Assembly: GCA_009193035.1 (NCBI GenBank) | Contig: SWDT01000001.1 | Location: 1,860,001 to 1,924,000, forward strand | From: Halicephalobus mephisto | Lineage: Eukaryota; Nematoda; Chromadorea; Rhabditida; Panagrolaimidae | DNA length: 64,000 nt | Direction: 5' to 3' | In this document: positions 1 to 12,400 of the stretch, piece by piece | Layout of the letters: each line of letters opens with the position of its first letter | Position numbering within the stretch: position 1 is the stretch's first letter | Notes under the pieces: generated by a model | Seen by the model: only the letters and a program-made list of their open reading frames with translations | Told to the model about the DNA's origin: nothing | Database searches by the model: none | Program-made: the position numbers and the translations under genes

Positions 1-2439
1 TCCTTGGGACAATGGACTCAGCTCTACCTACAATAACTATCAACAGCAACGTCGTCAAGTTCTGAATCCTTCTCTCTACGACGCCAAGTATCCCAGAGAA
101 GACGGCCTCACTAGAATGTTCCAATCTTATGGTTGTCGACAACGTTCTCCCTATAGTAATCTCGGTCTTCAATCGGGTACGATTTCAGACGTCGATCAAC
201 TCAACAGGAACTACATGTTCATCGACGGACGATAACCCTTTCTTTCTTGTTCTCTTTCTAGCGTTAAAATTCTTTCTTTTATTAAATAAAAAAGTACTAA
301 TTATTTCCATGTCTGTCGTTATCCAGAAAGAATTGCAACAATTCAGAAATTGATTTTCGGTTCTTTCATGGGAGACACAAAAGAATTGAATGAAAACCGG
401 CGCCATGGTGCCGTTTTTTCGCTTTCAAAAAAGGAAATCCATACTGAGGCAACTCTTACAAGATTGAGTACGGAAGAATAACAAACATTTTTTAAAAATT
501 GTTCCTTTTTATTTAAAGAAAACAGCATATTGCTTTTGGGTAACTGACAAGTGGCTTTATTTTGGACAAATTTAGCTCAAAATGGAGTTTTTTGCGAGTC
601 AATCTTATCTCTAGGGACTGCCAAGTCTGTGAATCGGCATGTTTTAATATAGCAATGAATAAAAAAGCAATTTATCAGACTTCTAAATGTCAAAAGAACC
701 CCAATTATTGGACATTCTTTGGCTTCAATTTCACTCAGTAAGAATAATGGCGGAGATTAGCCTTCGCTTCCTAAGTCCGTTTCAGTTATCGTTTCATGGG
801 TTGTCGTCCGTAAAATGTACAAAGTTCCCGCTGGGATGAACGACTTTTAGTTTTCTATTAATTTAAAAAGATAATTGAATTTATTTAGATTACCCTCATT
901 CGACTCAGCCACAATACACTACTTCAAGTCTCGGAAGGAATATGCGTGGACGTGCCAATAACAATTTTGTTAGTTTTCTATCTCATTTCTCTTAATGGTA
1001 ATAAATAGTTCGAATAACTGAGCTAATTCCAGAGTAGTGCACATCGTGGTCGGTCCATGACTAACATTGGGAGGGAAATCAACCAGCTTTTGAGTGATTA
1101 TCCTGAAACCAGACCGAGAAGAAGGTACCACAGCGGAAGGATAAAGAGAATCCTCCTGACGAGGAGATATAAGCACCACAACATCTACAATGGTTTGTTC
1201 ATTGGTTTTAATTAAGTTAATAGTTATTTTTAGACATCGGAATAAGAGTAACTGGCGGGAAAAGACTTCCTAATGGAGACCTCGGGGCCTTTGTAACAGC
1301 TATCAACAGGGGACGAGGCTTTGAAACTCTTGGAGAAATCCAGGAAGGAGATCAAGTTCTTGAATGGAACGGGATTCTCCTGTGTGGAAAGACATTTGAA
1401 GAAGCTGAGAGAATCATTCAAGGAAGTCATGGAGAGATTGAGATTATTGTCAAAAGTAACGAAGGTAGAACTCAGCCTATGAGTCTAGGAGCTGAGAATC
1501 TCTATGATAATGTGATTGATCATAGAATGGACAGGAGATGTAAGTTTTTAGATTCTATCAGTAAATAAATAATGACGGTTTCAGACGAACCGAGTAACTA
1601 TTGGTCTCGTTCTGATGCTCCTCCTGTCCCTGCTCATAGGTCATTGTCCCCGGCTTATGATTACCAAGGGAGATCTCTCTACAATGCAACAGGATATAAT
1701 CGGCAACCTAATTACTATGTAAGCAAGAAATGAGTTAAAATTGAGAATAAAATTTTACTTCAGCAACCCCGCCCTGGGCCCAGTCGAGAAGGTTTGGGAT
1801 CCCTTCAACTTGCCTTCACCTACGATCAAATCAATGGACTTCTTCTTGTGACTATTATTGGGGCGAGAAATCTGCGCTATCGTGATTACGATGGGGGAGA
1901 AGTTTTCCCTAATCCATTTGTCAAAGTCTATCTGCTTCCTGGCAGAAAGTAAGCTTATTGGATTATCTTCGTTTAATTACTTATTTTTCAGAGCAATTAA
2001 CAAACGACGAACAAAGTACATCTGTAACACAACTGATCCTCAATGGCATCAGACTGTCGAGTATTGTCTGTCTTACCATGAACTCCAGAATTACTACTTG
2101 GAATTCACTGTTTGGGACTACGGAAAGGAGAAAGAAAAGGGAAATGTCTGTCTTGGTCAAGTTTTCGTTAGTTTATCAGGTACGATTTGATTTTCAACCA
2201 GAGAACATTCAACAATCATGCATTTCAGACCCTGCACTGCTGAATAACATGCCCAAATCCTTTCCACTGCAAAGATCAGACCAAAATGGTATTGTTCATG
2301 GACTAAGTAACGCCCCTGCTCCTACCACTCGGTTACAAACTCAGTCTTATTATAATCCAAGTAATCGTTTAGCTTTGTTTTCATTATTTCAATGTTATTT
2401 TTAGCTTCTCTTGATCTCGGTTATCCAGCAATCTGTTAG
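1..2439 (+). CDS. PDZ + C2 active-zone scaffold protein, 3' part (Piccolo/Fife/clarinet-RIM family)
   Basis: The gene enters from the left edge, so the N-terminus is missing. Coding starts in frame at base 2; exons include 2-176, 889-968, 1033-~1190, ~1234-1540 and further exons ending with TAG at 2437-2439. A PDZ domain lies at about 1234-1470 (GDLGAFVTAIN, GDQVLEWNG, KTFEEAERII), followed by a linker and a single C2 domain at about 1775-2180 (FVKVYLLPGRK, RRTKYICNTTDPQWHQTVEY, EFTVWDYG). After the C2 only a short tail remains, ending YPAIC. RIM and Piccolo normally carry a second C2; one PDZ and one C2 at the C-terminus fits Fife/clarinet better. In the family these proteins organise synaptic vesicle release sites. 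The 712-bp intron 177-888 holds nothing I recognise. Confidence 0.8.
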
Positions 2440-2850
2440 GCAGACATTCTTTGGCTGCCAATGACATTAATGGCCTTCTCGATGTCTGCTCATTACCGTC
2501 CTGCTCACTTCCAAAAATGAAATAACTTTGTGCTAATCATGCTTATCCATGATTTTGAGATTTATCACTGTGATATTGTAGAAATATTGTTTTCGCAGAG
2601 TTAAAAACATTTTGAGATTATTTCCAGAGTTTATTTGATGAGAGAAAAGCAAATTAATAAATAGATTTAAACTTTTATTTAGAAAAATTTGAAAAAAGAA
2701 AAGTTGTAATTCTTGGCAAAGTATCCGATTTACCTACGCTATGCAAAAGTTTTCTCGACAGCACTTTTTCTCGCGTTTTCCTATGGTTTTTTAGCGTTCG
2801 TTCTTGTTTTAACCTTTATATTTTAACAGCCATCTTCACAACTTGGAATC
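2440..2850. other. Intergenic, 3' end of active-zone gene and promoter of HAD phosphatase
   Basis: AT-rich spacer with no convincing ORF. An AATAAA-like signal lies near 2655. It ends in a pyrimidine-rich stretch followed by the phosphatase ATG at 2851. Confidence 0.5.
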
Positions 2851-3784
2851 ATGCCTTCCAATTTCAACTTGAACAAATACAGAACCTTCTTATTCGATGC
2901 TGATGGAGTTCTCTGGAGAGGCCAAAATGTTATCAAAGGAGCCCCTACAGTCCTGAATACTTTGATCGAGAAAGGAAAACAGGTTTTTATCTTGACAAAT
3001 AATGCTACTAGATTCATCTCTCAAGTCGTAAACAAACTGCATGCCCTTGGGTTTCACAAGGTCACTGCTGATAACGTTATTACCTCTGGAATTGTTACTG
3101 CTAGTTATATCAAGGAGAAGGAATTCCAGAAACCCGTTTATCTCATCGGATCTTCTGGACTTGAAAAGACTCTAAAGGATGCTGGAATTGAAGTTATTGG
3201 AAGTGGACCAGATCACGTCGAAACTTACTCCAATGTAAATTCATATAAAACTTTATATCAATGAAGTTAGTCCTTTGCAGGAAATGACCCTTCCAGAAGC
3301 CCATGAACTCCCTGATATCAGTGCTGTTGTTGTCAGTTTCGACCCTCACTTCAGTTATCCGAAGATTTTTAAAGCAGTGAATTACCTCAAAGACCCAGAA
3401 GTTGAATTTATTGTTACCAACGAAGACGTCATTTTCCCTGGAGAGAAGTCCACGATTGTTTCTCCTGGTACAGGTACATTCGTTACATGCATCAAGAAGG
3501 CTGTGGAACCACGGGCTCCGGAAATTATGGGGAAACCTAGCAATCAACTCTTCAACTATATCCAGAAGACACACAAGATTGATCCGAAAGAGACCCTTAT
3601 GGTTGGTGATAACATTTTCACCGATATTTCTTTTGGCAACAAACACGGCATAGATACAGCTATGGTTTTGACTGGTGTCTCAACCAAGGCCGATGTTGAC
3701 AAAGCTGTAAATATCGGAAATACTACTATCATTCCAACGTTTACCTTCCCATCAGTTGTGGAGATGGCCCAGACTGATTCTTAA
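2851..3784 (+). CDS. HAD phosphatase, phosphoglycolate phosphatase / pyridoxal phosphatase type (PGP/PDXP)
   Basis: Two exons, 2851-3234 and 3281-3784, joined in phase 0, give 295 aa. The HAD motif I nucleophile site is FDADGVLWRG (about residues 14-23), motif II is FILTNNATR, and the C-terminal Mg site is MVGDNIFTDI. Length and motif spacing fit the C2-cap p-nitrophenyl phosphatase subfamily, which dephosphorylates 2-phosphoglycolate and related by-products in animals; the exact substrate is not shown by sequence. An AATAAA lies at about 3865, and the next gene starts only 175 bp downstream on the same strand, so the two may share an operon. Confidence 0.9.
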
Positions 3785-3958
3785 TCTTCTTATATCCTTA
3801 GCTTCTACAATTTAGACTCTAGTGTCCTTTTGGTTATTCAGCGGTGGCATGTTGTCGGTTATGCAATAAAGCCTAATATTGTTTTCGTTTTGTTCTTGGA
3901 AACTGTTCATTTCTGTAATTATATTTTTGTTTGAATCTACTGATTATCTCCTTGGTAG

Positions 3959-4762
3959 ATGAGGGTGACACAAGTTGTTCGTATCTTCCTAACACCTCTA
4001 CAATGTAGTCGTGGATTCAAGCCTATGAGAGGGACCGGAGATAAAGGTACGATGTAGATCTTCATGAATTCCATATGAACTAAATCATTCAGGCACCTCC
4101 AGTCTCTTCAACAATGAACGTCGATGGAAAAACGATGCTGCCTTCATTGCTTTGGGAAATACCGATGAGTTGTCTTCGTGGCTTGGCTACTGTAGGGAGT
4201 CTTCAACGGACCATGGATTGTCAGAAGTTGCGGAGATTTTACAGAATGTCCAAGCAAGTTTACAAGATCTTGGGTCTCATGTAGCGACGCCACCTAATTC
4301 TAATGAAAAGAAGATAGGTAAGAAAGGGTATGTCAGGAGTGAGTATATTATTAATGGTTCCAGAAAGAACAAAGTTTGACGAGAATCATTACAAATATAT
4401 TCATGGATTGATTGATGAATATGGAGAGAAGGTTCCTCCACTCAAACAATTTATATTACCAGGAGGAGGCCAAGTTGGAGCCCAACTGCAATTTGGTCGA
4501 GCTGTTTGCAGAAGAGCAGAACGGTCTCTGATTCCCCTTATCCAAAATGACGTCATTGATGAAAGTGCTCTCAAATTCCTCAATCGGTAAGCCAGTAGTT
4601 ATCTGCAGCTTTTAATTAAGATCGTTTAGGTTGAGTGATCTACTCTTCGTTCTTGGTCGATATGCTTGTTTTAAGACTGAATCCAAGGAGTTATTGTACA
4701 TGTCTCCAGTAAAGGGTATCAAGGGAGGGATTAAAACTACTACAGAGCCTAATAAGAAATAA
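3959..4762 (+). CDS. mmab-1: Corrinoid (cob(I)alamin) adenosyltransferase, mitochondrial, MMAB family
   Basis: Four exons (3959-4046, 4093-4317, 4364-4586, 4630-4762) give 222 aa. Family landmarks are the ATP-binding segment MRGTGDKGTSSLF, then LGNTDELSSWLG, and the C-terminal FILPGGGQVGAQLQFGRAVC and RRAER and LSDLLFVLGRYA. The first ~25 residues are basic and hydrophobic (MRVTQVVRIFLTPLQCSRGF), consistent with a mitochondrial targeting peptide. MMAB makes adenosylcobalamin for methylmalonyl-CoA mutase. It follows the HAD phosphatase at 174 bp on the same strand, so co-transcription is possible. The symbol is by homology. Confidence 0.92.
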
Positions 4763-5315
4763 TGATCAAATTGTAGTAGGTTTGTAGTTTCCAAAACTTC
4801 AATGGAAGCAATATTAGTCTAGTGGTAAATAAATACCAGAATAATTACTTCCTGTATGATGAGAACACTAAAGAATGAACAACACCCAAGGAAGGTTTAA
4901 AGCAGGGAGTCTAAATTTGACAAGTTTCCCAATTTTGTTAGTTTCAATTTTGTTCAGAAGAAAATCGACCGATTCTCGCAGTTGCGGTTGTCTCTTCGTT
5001 GTCATACTTGCACGTTGTTCTCAGCGGATTTCGAAACAACAGCCGTCGGACAGGGTCGCAAAATGGCGGTTTGGTCGTTAATCGGAACGACAGGGATTTG
5101 GCTCGACGAGATGTGTAGATCTGTTTCAAATTTTAAAGTTCAGCTTTGACACTTGAATTTCATAAATTGGATCAATTTGTCTTACCGCGAATGACGTCAA
5201 TCAATTGATTCAATAATTACGAAACGCGTGCTTTCTTTGTTTTTCCAAAATCGTGCTAACCATTGAGGGTCAAAAACCATGTTCCAGATCTGTAAAATAA
5301 TCAGCTTTCCTTGAA
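4763..5315. other. Intergenic, upstream of rab-30
   Basis: No supported gene. A 68-codon ORF (4875-5081) and its antisense partner lack family features. The stretch presumably holds the MMAB 3' UTR and the Rab30 promoter. Confidence 0.5.
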
Positions 5316-6080
5316 ATGGAAGATTACAAGTATTTGTTTAAAGTGGTCCTTGTTGGCAATGCTGGAGTTGGCAAGACTTGTCTTGTTCGGAAATTCACTC
5401 AAGGCATTTTTCCTCCAGGACAAAGCGCAACCATCGGGGTTGACTTTATGATAAAAACTGTTAAAGTTGGAGATGATAAGATTAAGGTGAGTCTTTCCTT
5501 TAAATACCGGCGATGATGTCTGTTTCCAGCTTCAAATATGGGACACAGCAGGCCAGGAACGATTTCGATCGATTACTCAGAGTTATTATCGGTCTGCCCA
5601 TGCAATTGTCTTGGTCTATGACGTATCTTGTCAACCAAGCTTTGATTGTCTCGCTGAATGGCTCGCAGAAATTGAAGAATACGCAAATAGGAAAGTGTTG
5701 AAAATTGTTGTTGGTAAGTTTTAAGACGAGATGATGCAATAGGGATTTCCTGCTTCAGGTAACAAGATCGACAAAGAGGATGAGCGAGAAGTTCCTGAGA
5801 GAGTCGGGAAAACTTTTGCGACTGCGAATGGATTCGATTATTTTCTCGAAACTTCTGCTTTAGATGCCACGAATGTCGAGACGTTGTTCCAGGAAGTAGC
5901 CACGAGGCTTACAGAAGCAATGAAGTTCAACGATGAAAGGTACAGAGAGTTTTATATGAAATCTTTTTTAGAAGACCTTTCAGATTCCACACGTACAATG
6001 TCAAATCCGGACAGAATCCAAATATTACCCTTCTGGATAGAGCTCAACAACAAGTAAATAACTGCTGTGCTCGGTTATGA
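5316..6080 (+). CDS. rab-30: Rab30-type small GTPase
   Basis: Four exons (5316-5486, 5530-5713, 5759-5939, 5984-6080) encode 210 aa. The P-loop is [10 protein letters not shown], switch [19 protein letters not shown], switch [22 protein letters not shown], and nucleotide specificity is set by GNKID and ETSA. The segment [20 protein letters not shown] closely follows vertebrate RAB30 as I recall it. The C-terminus NNCCARL carries a double cysteine suitable for prenylation. Rab30 proteins act at the Golgi. All GTPase motifs are intact. Confidence 0.95.
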
Positions 6081-6429
6081 AGAACGAGGATTTTCCGACC
6101 TATGCCGTCTTTCCATCTTACTATTCAGTATGTCCACCATATCATTCTGGTGTTATTATTGACTGTGATAATCACTCATTACTCGTCTTTTACTCAATAG
6201 AGGCCTTATTTAAGTGGCCCTTGTCTGTATATCCGGGGCTCTAGTCAACCTGCATTCCTCAACTTCAACTCCTGAAAAGCAAATCGGCATTTTCGTTTTT
6301 GGGTATTTCTGGTTGTGGACTAGATAAACCAAGTATTGATATATGATTTTGTTTGTATTGGTTAGCGACCATAATTTTTACTTGATCAGTTGTTGTTTTA
6401 TAAGCTTGTTGGATTTAGCTCTTACTAAA
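6081..6429. other. Intergenic between rab-30 and bZIP gene
   Basis: No ORF of note. It holds the Rab30 3' UTR and the bZIP promoter. An upstream in-frame ATG at 6343 precedes the chosen bZIP start, but the residues it would add are hydrophobic and not conserved-looking. Confidence 0.4.
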
Positions 6430-6761
6430 ATGAGTAGTCGAGGAGGTCCTCGTAAGAGGAAGGCCGCTACTTCTACTAGCGAGCCAAACAGTCCAGTGAG
6501 TGCTGATGACTATACTTTAAAAAGACAGAGGAATAATGTTGCTGTATATAAAACGAGGCAGAAGAAGCGACAGGAAGAACAAGACACCAATGAAAGAGTA
6601 CAGAAGCTGAAGGTAGAAAATGAATCACTGGAGAGGTACGCTGGCGAATTATTCTATTTCTAAACAACAGTTTCAGGAAAGTGGAAGCAATGAGGAGTGA
6701 GTTAAAGCTTCTGAAAGAAATGATAGTGGCAGTAGCACCAAAACAAAGTGAAAAGAAGTAA
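6430..6761 (+). CDS. C/EBP-type bZIP transcription factor (short, C/EBP-gamma-like)
   Basis: Two exons, 6430-6635 and 6677-6761, encode 96 aa. The basic region is YTLKRQRNNVAVYKTRQKKR, with the N-x3-A-V-x-K/R-(T)-R pattern typical of C/EBP proteins, followed by a short leucine zipper (VQKLKVENESLERKVEAMRS, then LKLLKEMI). There is no activation domain, so it may act as a dimer partner or repressor, as C/EBP-gamma does. The start was chosen at MSSRGGPRKRK because the upstream in-frame extension is hydrophobic and unlike a bZIP N-terminus. Confidence 0.88.
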
Positions 6762-7114
6762 TAATAATAAACTTTTATCAAATTGATGTGATCTACAATC
6801 ACGGCATTCACTACTCGCTCATTCGCTTTACAAACTGTTTTATGAACAGCTAAATCTCGTTCCTTACAATCTTTTTCTATTTACAGTATTTGTTTTTATA
6901 TGACAAAATTGAGATGAATGATTTAACGTTTTTTACCGAATTGATTTAAGATATTAGAGTTTTCTTATACTCACTACGTTATTTGTGTTTCTCGGTTTGA
7001 GTTTGATCGTTGATCATATGTCCGTTACGACAACAACCTGCTTATTTCCCGTTTGCTGATCAATCTGATTTGTGGTGATTTAGGCAGTCTTGATTTCTCG
7101 CCGTGTACAGGAAA
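6762..7114. other. Intergenic upstream of acdh-11
   Basis: AT-rich; no gene seen. It contains the bZIP 3' UTR and the acyl-CoA dehydrogenase promoter. Confidence 0.4.
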
Positions 7115-9149
7115 ATGTTCCAACTCAAGACTACAAATACAGTGCCCCTTTTTCGTCTCTCGCTGGGAACTCTTGGCTGCAGGTAATTGATTTTTTGATA
7201 AAAGTAATGTCAATCAAAGTCATTTGTTTTTAGAATGAGTAGTTCGGACTACAAACATGCCAAGATCGGAAAGTTTCTTCAGGAACCCCCTGTTCTCGAG
7301 AACCCATACACATCAGATCCTGTCTTGTCGAGGATCCTGAAGCAACTATTGCCTGCTACGGTACGTTGTTATTTCAGTTTGCTGCGTAAAGTGGACTTTC
7401 CAGGAATTTGCCCAAGTTAATAAAGACTTGACACGGTTTGGTGATCGTATTGTGAAAGAAATCGATAATCTCGGGCTTTTGGCAGAAAGCAATCCTCCTG
7501 TTCTGCAGCAATATGATGGATGGGGAAAGAGAATCGATAAACTCCATGTGCACCCTTCTTGGAATCGTCTGAAGGAGATTGCTGCGGAAGAAGGACTTAT
7601 TGGAATCGGCTATGATGAATCTAGAAATGCCCTGTATCGTCGTCTCCATCAATTGACCAAAATATTCTTATTCCACCCTTCATCTGGTTTGGTCACCTGC
7701 CCTTTGGCAATGACGGATGGGGCTAGCAAGACGATCAAGGAACTTAAACTGTATGATAAGCATCCCGACTTAAAGGAAGCTTATGAAAGACTGATTAGTC
7801 GAGATCCTTCTCGTGCTTGGACATCTGGACAGTGGATGACCGAGAAGGGTGGTGGATCAGACGTTGGTGGAGGTTGTGACACCTATGCAGAGCCCGTTGA
7901 TGACATCAGATGCACTCTTCATGGCTACAAATGGTTTAGTTCTGCAATTGACGCTGATGTTACTCTCACCCTTGCCCGTCCAGTAAAGAATGGCAATTCT
8001 ACCCAAGGATCCAAGGGATTATCTCTATTTTTTGTACATGTTCGTGATCCTACAACTGGGGAACTGAATGGAATGCAGATGGTCAAATTGAAGAGTAAAC
8101 TTGGTACTAGACAATTACCAACAGCAGAATTACTTCTTGATGGAGTCAAGGCCTTGAAGATGTCAGACGATGGAAGAGGGGTTCCATCAATCGCGAATAT
8201 GCTCAATATTACTCGTGTTCATAATGCTCTGGCTTCTGCAGCAGGTATTCGTCGAGTCGTCTCTTTGGCTCGTGATTACGCCACTAAGAGAACGGCTTTC
8301 GGGAAGAAACTTCACGATTGGCCCCTCCATCTAAAGGAATTGGCTGTTATTGAAACTTATGCTCGTGGAAGTTTGCTTCTAGCCTTCGAAGCAATAAGAC
8401 TTCTCGGTATTCAGGAAACTGGGGAATCTACAACAGATGAACAACATCTTCTTCGACTCATTACTCCTGTTGTTAAGCTCCACACTGGTAAAGTCTGTAT
8501 TCCAGCTATTAGTGAAGGAATTGAGAACTTTGGTGGACAAGGCTATATTGAAGAGACTGGAATCCCGAATATCTTGAGAGATACTCAAGTCACTGCTATC
8601 TGGGAAGGAACTACGAATGTCCTTGCTCTCGATGTCCTCAGAGTTTTTGCTACAACTAAATTCGAAGCTGTTTCAGCTTTTGCCAATAGGATTACTGAGA
8701 TTATCAATTCAACAAAGGGTTTATATTCTCTTTAATTATTTGAAATTAATTCTATTTTTTAGGTGCTGACGACAGAGTTGTTCAAGCTGGGGATTCTTTA
8801 CTCAGCGAGATGAATCAGTTCTTAGCCCAGCTAAAGAATGCTCAGAAAGACCCTGAATTCCCCACATCTCTCCAAAGAGGAGCTCGTGACATTGGGTTGA
8901 CAATCGGAAATATTTACACAGGTATTTACGTTATTATATCAAAGTCCATTTTTTACTGAGGCTTCTTTAGGTGCATTACTAACGTCTTTTGCCACCCATG
9001 CCGAAGCCAACGATGCCGACAAAGATGTTGCTTACCGTTACTGTGTTGGACAGAAACTCAATCTTGTTAATAACCGCTCCTTCGATAAGAAGTTGAACGA
9101 CATTGACCGTTCGATTATCTTTGAAAACTACACGGCCAGCAAATTGTAA
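7115..9149 (+). CDS. acdh-11: Acyl-CoA dehydrogenase, ACDH-11 / AidB-like branch
   Basis: Exons 7115-7182, 7234-7360, 7404-8718, 8763-8921 and 8971-9149 give about 615 aa. FAD/substrate-domain features include MTEKGGGSDVGG (the acyl-CoA dehydrogenase TE-x-x-GGSD motif), FFVHVRDP, KLGTRQLPTAEL and RTAFGKKLHDWPL; the late motif FGGQGYIEETG with RDTQVTAIWEGTTNVLALD is also intact. The length and these motifs suit the ACDH-11/AidB group rather than short matrix ACADs. In C. elegans ACDH-11 links fatty-acid handling to fat-7 expression. Exon 1 adds a 23-residue leader (MFQLKTTNTVPLFRLSLGTL). An alternative start at 7235 follows a TTTTTAG acceptor and would give a shorter form. Confidence 0.92.
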
Positions 9150-9444
9150 AATAATCTTAAGTATTACGCCAGAAGAAAATAAAATTAATACATGGTTCTG
9201 AGGAATGTAACAAGATTGTCTGTCCATAAATCTAAGGACGAAGTCAGTAGAAAAGTAGGCATTCTAAATCTTAGAGACGCGTTAATCCGTGTTAGCCAAT
9301 GAGAACGAGCTAATACTTTCACCTTTCTCCGGCTCTACGAGTCGATATCGTTATTCTTCTTCTATATCTTCACAGAGAGCAGATTATTCTAGTTTTATTC
9401 ATTTCACCACTTCTCAAATTGTTTTGGATATTCATTTTGATAGA

Positions 9445-12400
9445 ATGGACCCTCAAAACCAGACTGTTCAATTACATCTTCTAGGGGCAAGAAGGGCTCC
9501 TATGAACCAGGTGTTAAATATCTTTTTGATTTTGATGTGAAAATCTTTCCAGGATGAATTTGATACGAAGTTTAATTACATGAAGGGGACCAGGAATCGT
9601 CGGATCTCTCTAGACAGTCATCAAGTAGAGTGCTGTGTCTGCTGCAGACTTAATGTCAAGGTCCCATACAGAATCCCTTTGGAGTCTGAATCTACCATCC
9701 CTAGATCAAAGGCCTTCTTAACTAAATATCTCCCCATCGTTGGATGGCTAGGGTCTTACGAAGTCAGGAAAAATATTTCAGGAGACATCTCTGCAGGGAT
9801 TTCGTTGGGTCTTCACAGTGTTGCTCAAGGTCGAGATCAATAATTTATTAAATTTTATTTTTATACTTTTTAGGATTTGCGTTCTCTCTTCTTGCGGGGC
9901 TTCCGCCAATTTGTGGATTATATACTTCTTTTTTTGCGGCTCTTATTTATACTTTCTTCGGAACGTCTAGATTTTCGTTCTTTGGTAATTAATTTCATCC
10001 GTTTAATCCAAATCTCAAGTCCATTTTAGGCAGTAATGTGATTATTTGTTTCTTTGTCAGGAACATCATTGAGAGACATTCCGTTCCTTATGATTATATT
10101 TACCTATTATCGCCCAATTCCACGCAGAAACCCGAAGCCGATGGGATGGAGCAGATCAAAATCGCCTCTACTCTGACTTTTCTGTCAGCAGCTATTCAGG
10201 CTCTCTTATTTACCCTCAGACTTGATTTTGTATTCAGCTACATTTCCCAGCAAGTACTTTCTGGATTTTCCTTTGGGTTGGCGATAAGGATTGTTTTCAA
10301 CCAACTACAACATGTTCTCCACACCAAGGGAAACTCTTGTATTTCTGAGTTGACTGTAACCGTTGGTGTTAAAATTACATATCTCGATTATTCTTAAATC
10401 TTTCAGTTGGTATCAATGTCTTCCAAAGTCACTCCTCCATCTTATAAACAATGTGCGTTCTTAGCAGCTGAGAATAAGCTTTTGAATAAGTCAGCTACTT
10501 ATGGGTTTCCATTGTATCTAAGAAATGAAAATCCTGCAACATCCATAAATAGAGACGACGTAAGTTATAAATTTTTCCACTTATGATAATCTTAGGCCAT
10601 AGTGTCTTGTTTCCCTTTGGGATTGCTTGGATTACATAAACCTCTACACCATGGCGCTCTCTGTATGCGTAATCTTGTTTTTGCTCTTTGCGAAGCAGAT
10701 TCTCGGACCGTTGCTCCAGATGAAGGTTCACTCTCCTATTCCCTTTGAGTTCTTGCTGGTCGTGATTACATGTCTATTATCTGAATTAACGGATATCAAG
10801 GGAAGGTACTACGTAGAGACTTTGACTCATATGTCTTTTGGGTAATCGTTAATTCATTTACTTTTATTTGTTTAAATAATACTATTCAGATTCCCAATTA
10901 CAATTCCTCAACTGGACAAGTTTGATGACTTGGCCTTAGATGCCTTTGCTTTAGCAATGCTTGTTTTTGCATCACATAACCGTTTAACTCTACACATGGC
11001 CAAGGAACACAAATATATTGTTGATGTTCAAATGGTAAGTAGTTTTTTTTATCAATTAGAAAACAGTTGTTCTAGGAACAAGTAACTCTGGCAGCCATTG
11101 GGGTTACTTCGTCTTGGTTCGGGGCACATCCTCCTGGAGGTTCTCTAAACAGAAATGTAATGGCGATAAATGCAGGAACCAACTCTATGGTAAATAAAGT
11201 TGATTACAATGTTTCGGAATAATTAAATTATTGCAGTTGTCGAATGTGGGAGTTGTAATCATTATGCTACCTTTCATCTTTGGTCTTTCGACCTTATTTG
11301 TCTCTCTTCCTGTGGTAAGTTTCGTCTAAAAAACAAATTTTCAAAACCCCGAGGTACTATATTCACTAAGCAATACAATCAAAGTGTTAATAGTCCTGAA
11401 CACATTTTTATTTGAGAGAGAAGAGTTTAAGTGATTGATGTAATGATCAACAATTTAATTATCATTGAGTAGTAATTGCTCATTGAGACACAATTATAAA
11501 GCTATTTAGTAATGTCACGCAAGGTCATGATCCTTGAGTTCTTTCTATAAGATAAACGAGGGCTGAGTTAGTAAAAGCAGAAGATAAAGATTCCATGGAA
11601 ATAAGAGCTGCTTGTGGGTTATCAATGAATGAGATATTCTTTCTCTGATTAGTATATTATTAGGAAGTCACGCAAAGTATCAACTTCATTTGTGCAGGAC
11701 AAATAAATCAGATGCTTTGTAATTACAAATACAATTAGGAGTTTTCCGTAGCGCTAGAACTAGAATGCAAAATACCAAGATCACTGATTATATATCAAAA
11801 GTCTTCTGTCATCCGAAGAATACAACGTGAAGCAGCTACTGTCTCTCAGGGACTTTTGTGTTAGTCCCTACTCTCTCACAATATCTTAAACATCCATACA
11901 AGATTATTTAAAGCCATTTAATTCTTGTTCTTTATCACTGTGGAACTTCCTAGAATTTAATAGAAATTTTTGAAATTCTGCAGCACCCAGTAGAAACTTT
12001 TAAAATTAATATGACTTGGGATTTCTGACAGTTTCTAGAGCATTTTAGTAATTTGTGTCGAGGTAATTTTGTAATGTCATTTATTTTTAAATTTTATAAT
12101 AATGTGATGGATTTAAATTTAAAGTTAAATGTGACCTATTTTAGTGTGTTTTATCCTGTTTCGTCTTTTCTGCTCTCTGGGAATATTTTGGAGGGATCAC
12201 AAAATTTACAGTCCTCTGGAAAATCTCGAAACTTGATGTTTTCACTTGGATTTTCTCCTGTATCGTGGCTATAGTTATAGCCAATAGCACCATCGCTCTG
12301 CTCTCGTCAGCGTTCTTCGCTCTCTGTACCATCATCATCAGAACGCAGTGGTTAGTTCCGTTAAATTGAATTAAGTCTTCTCTTAATTCATCTGGACATT

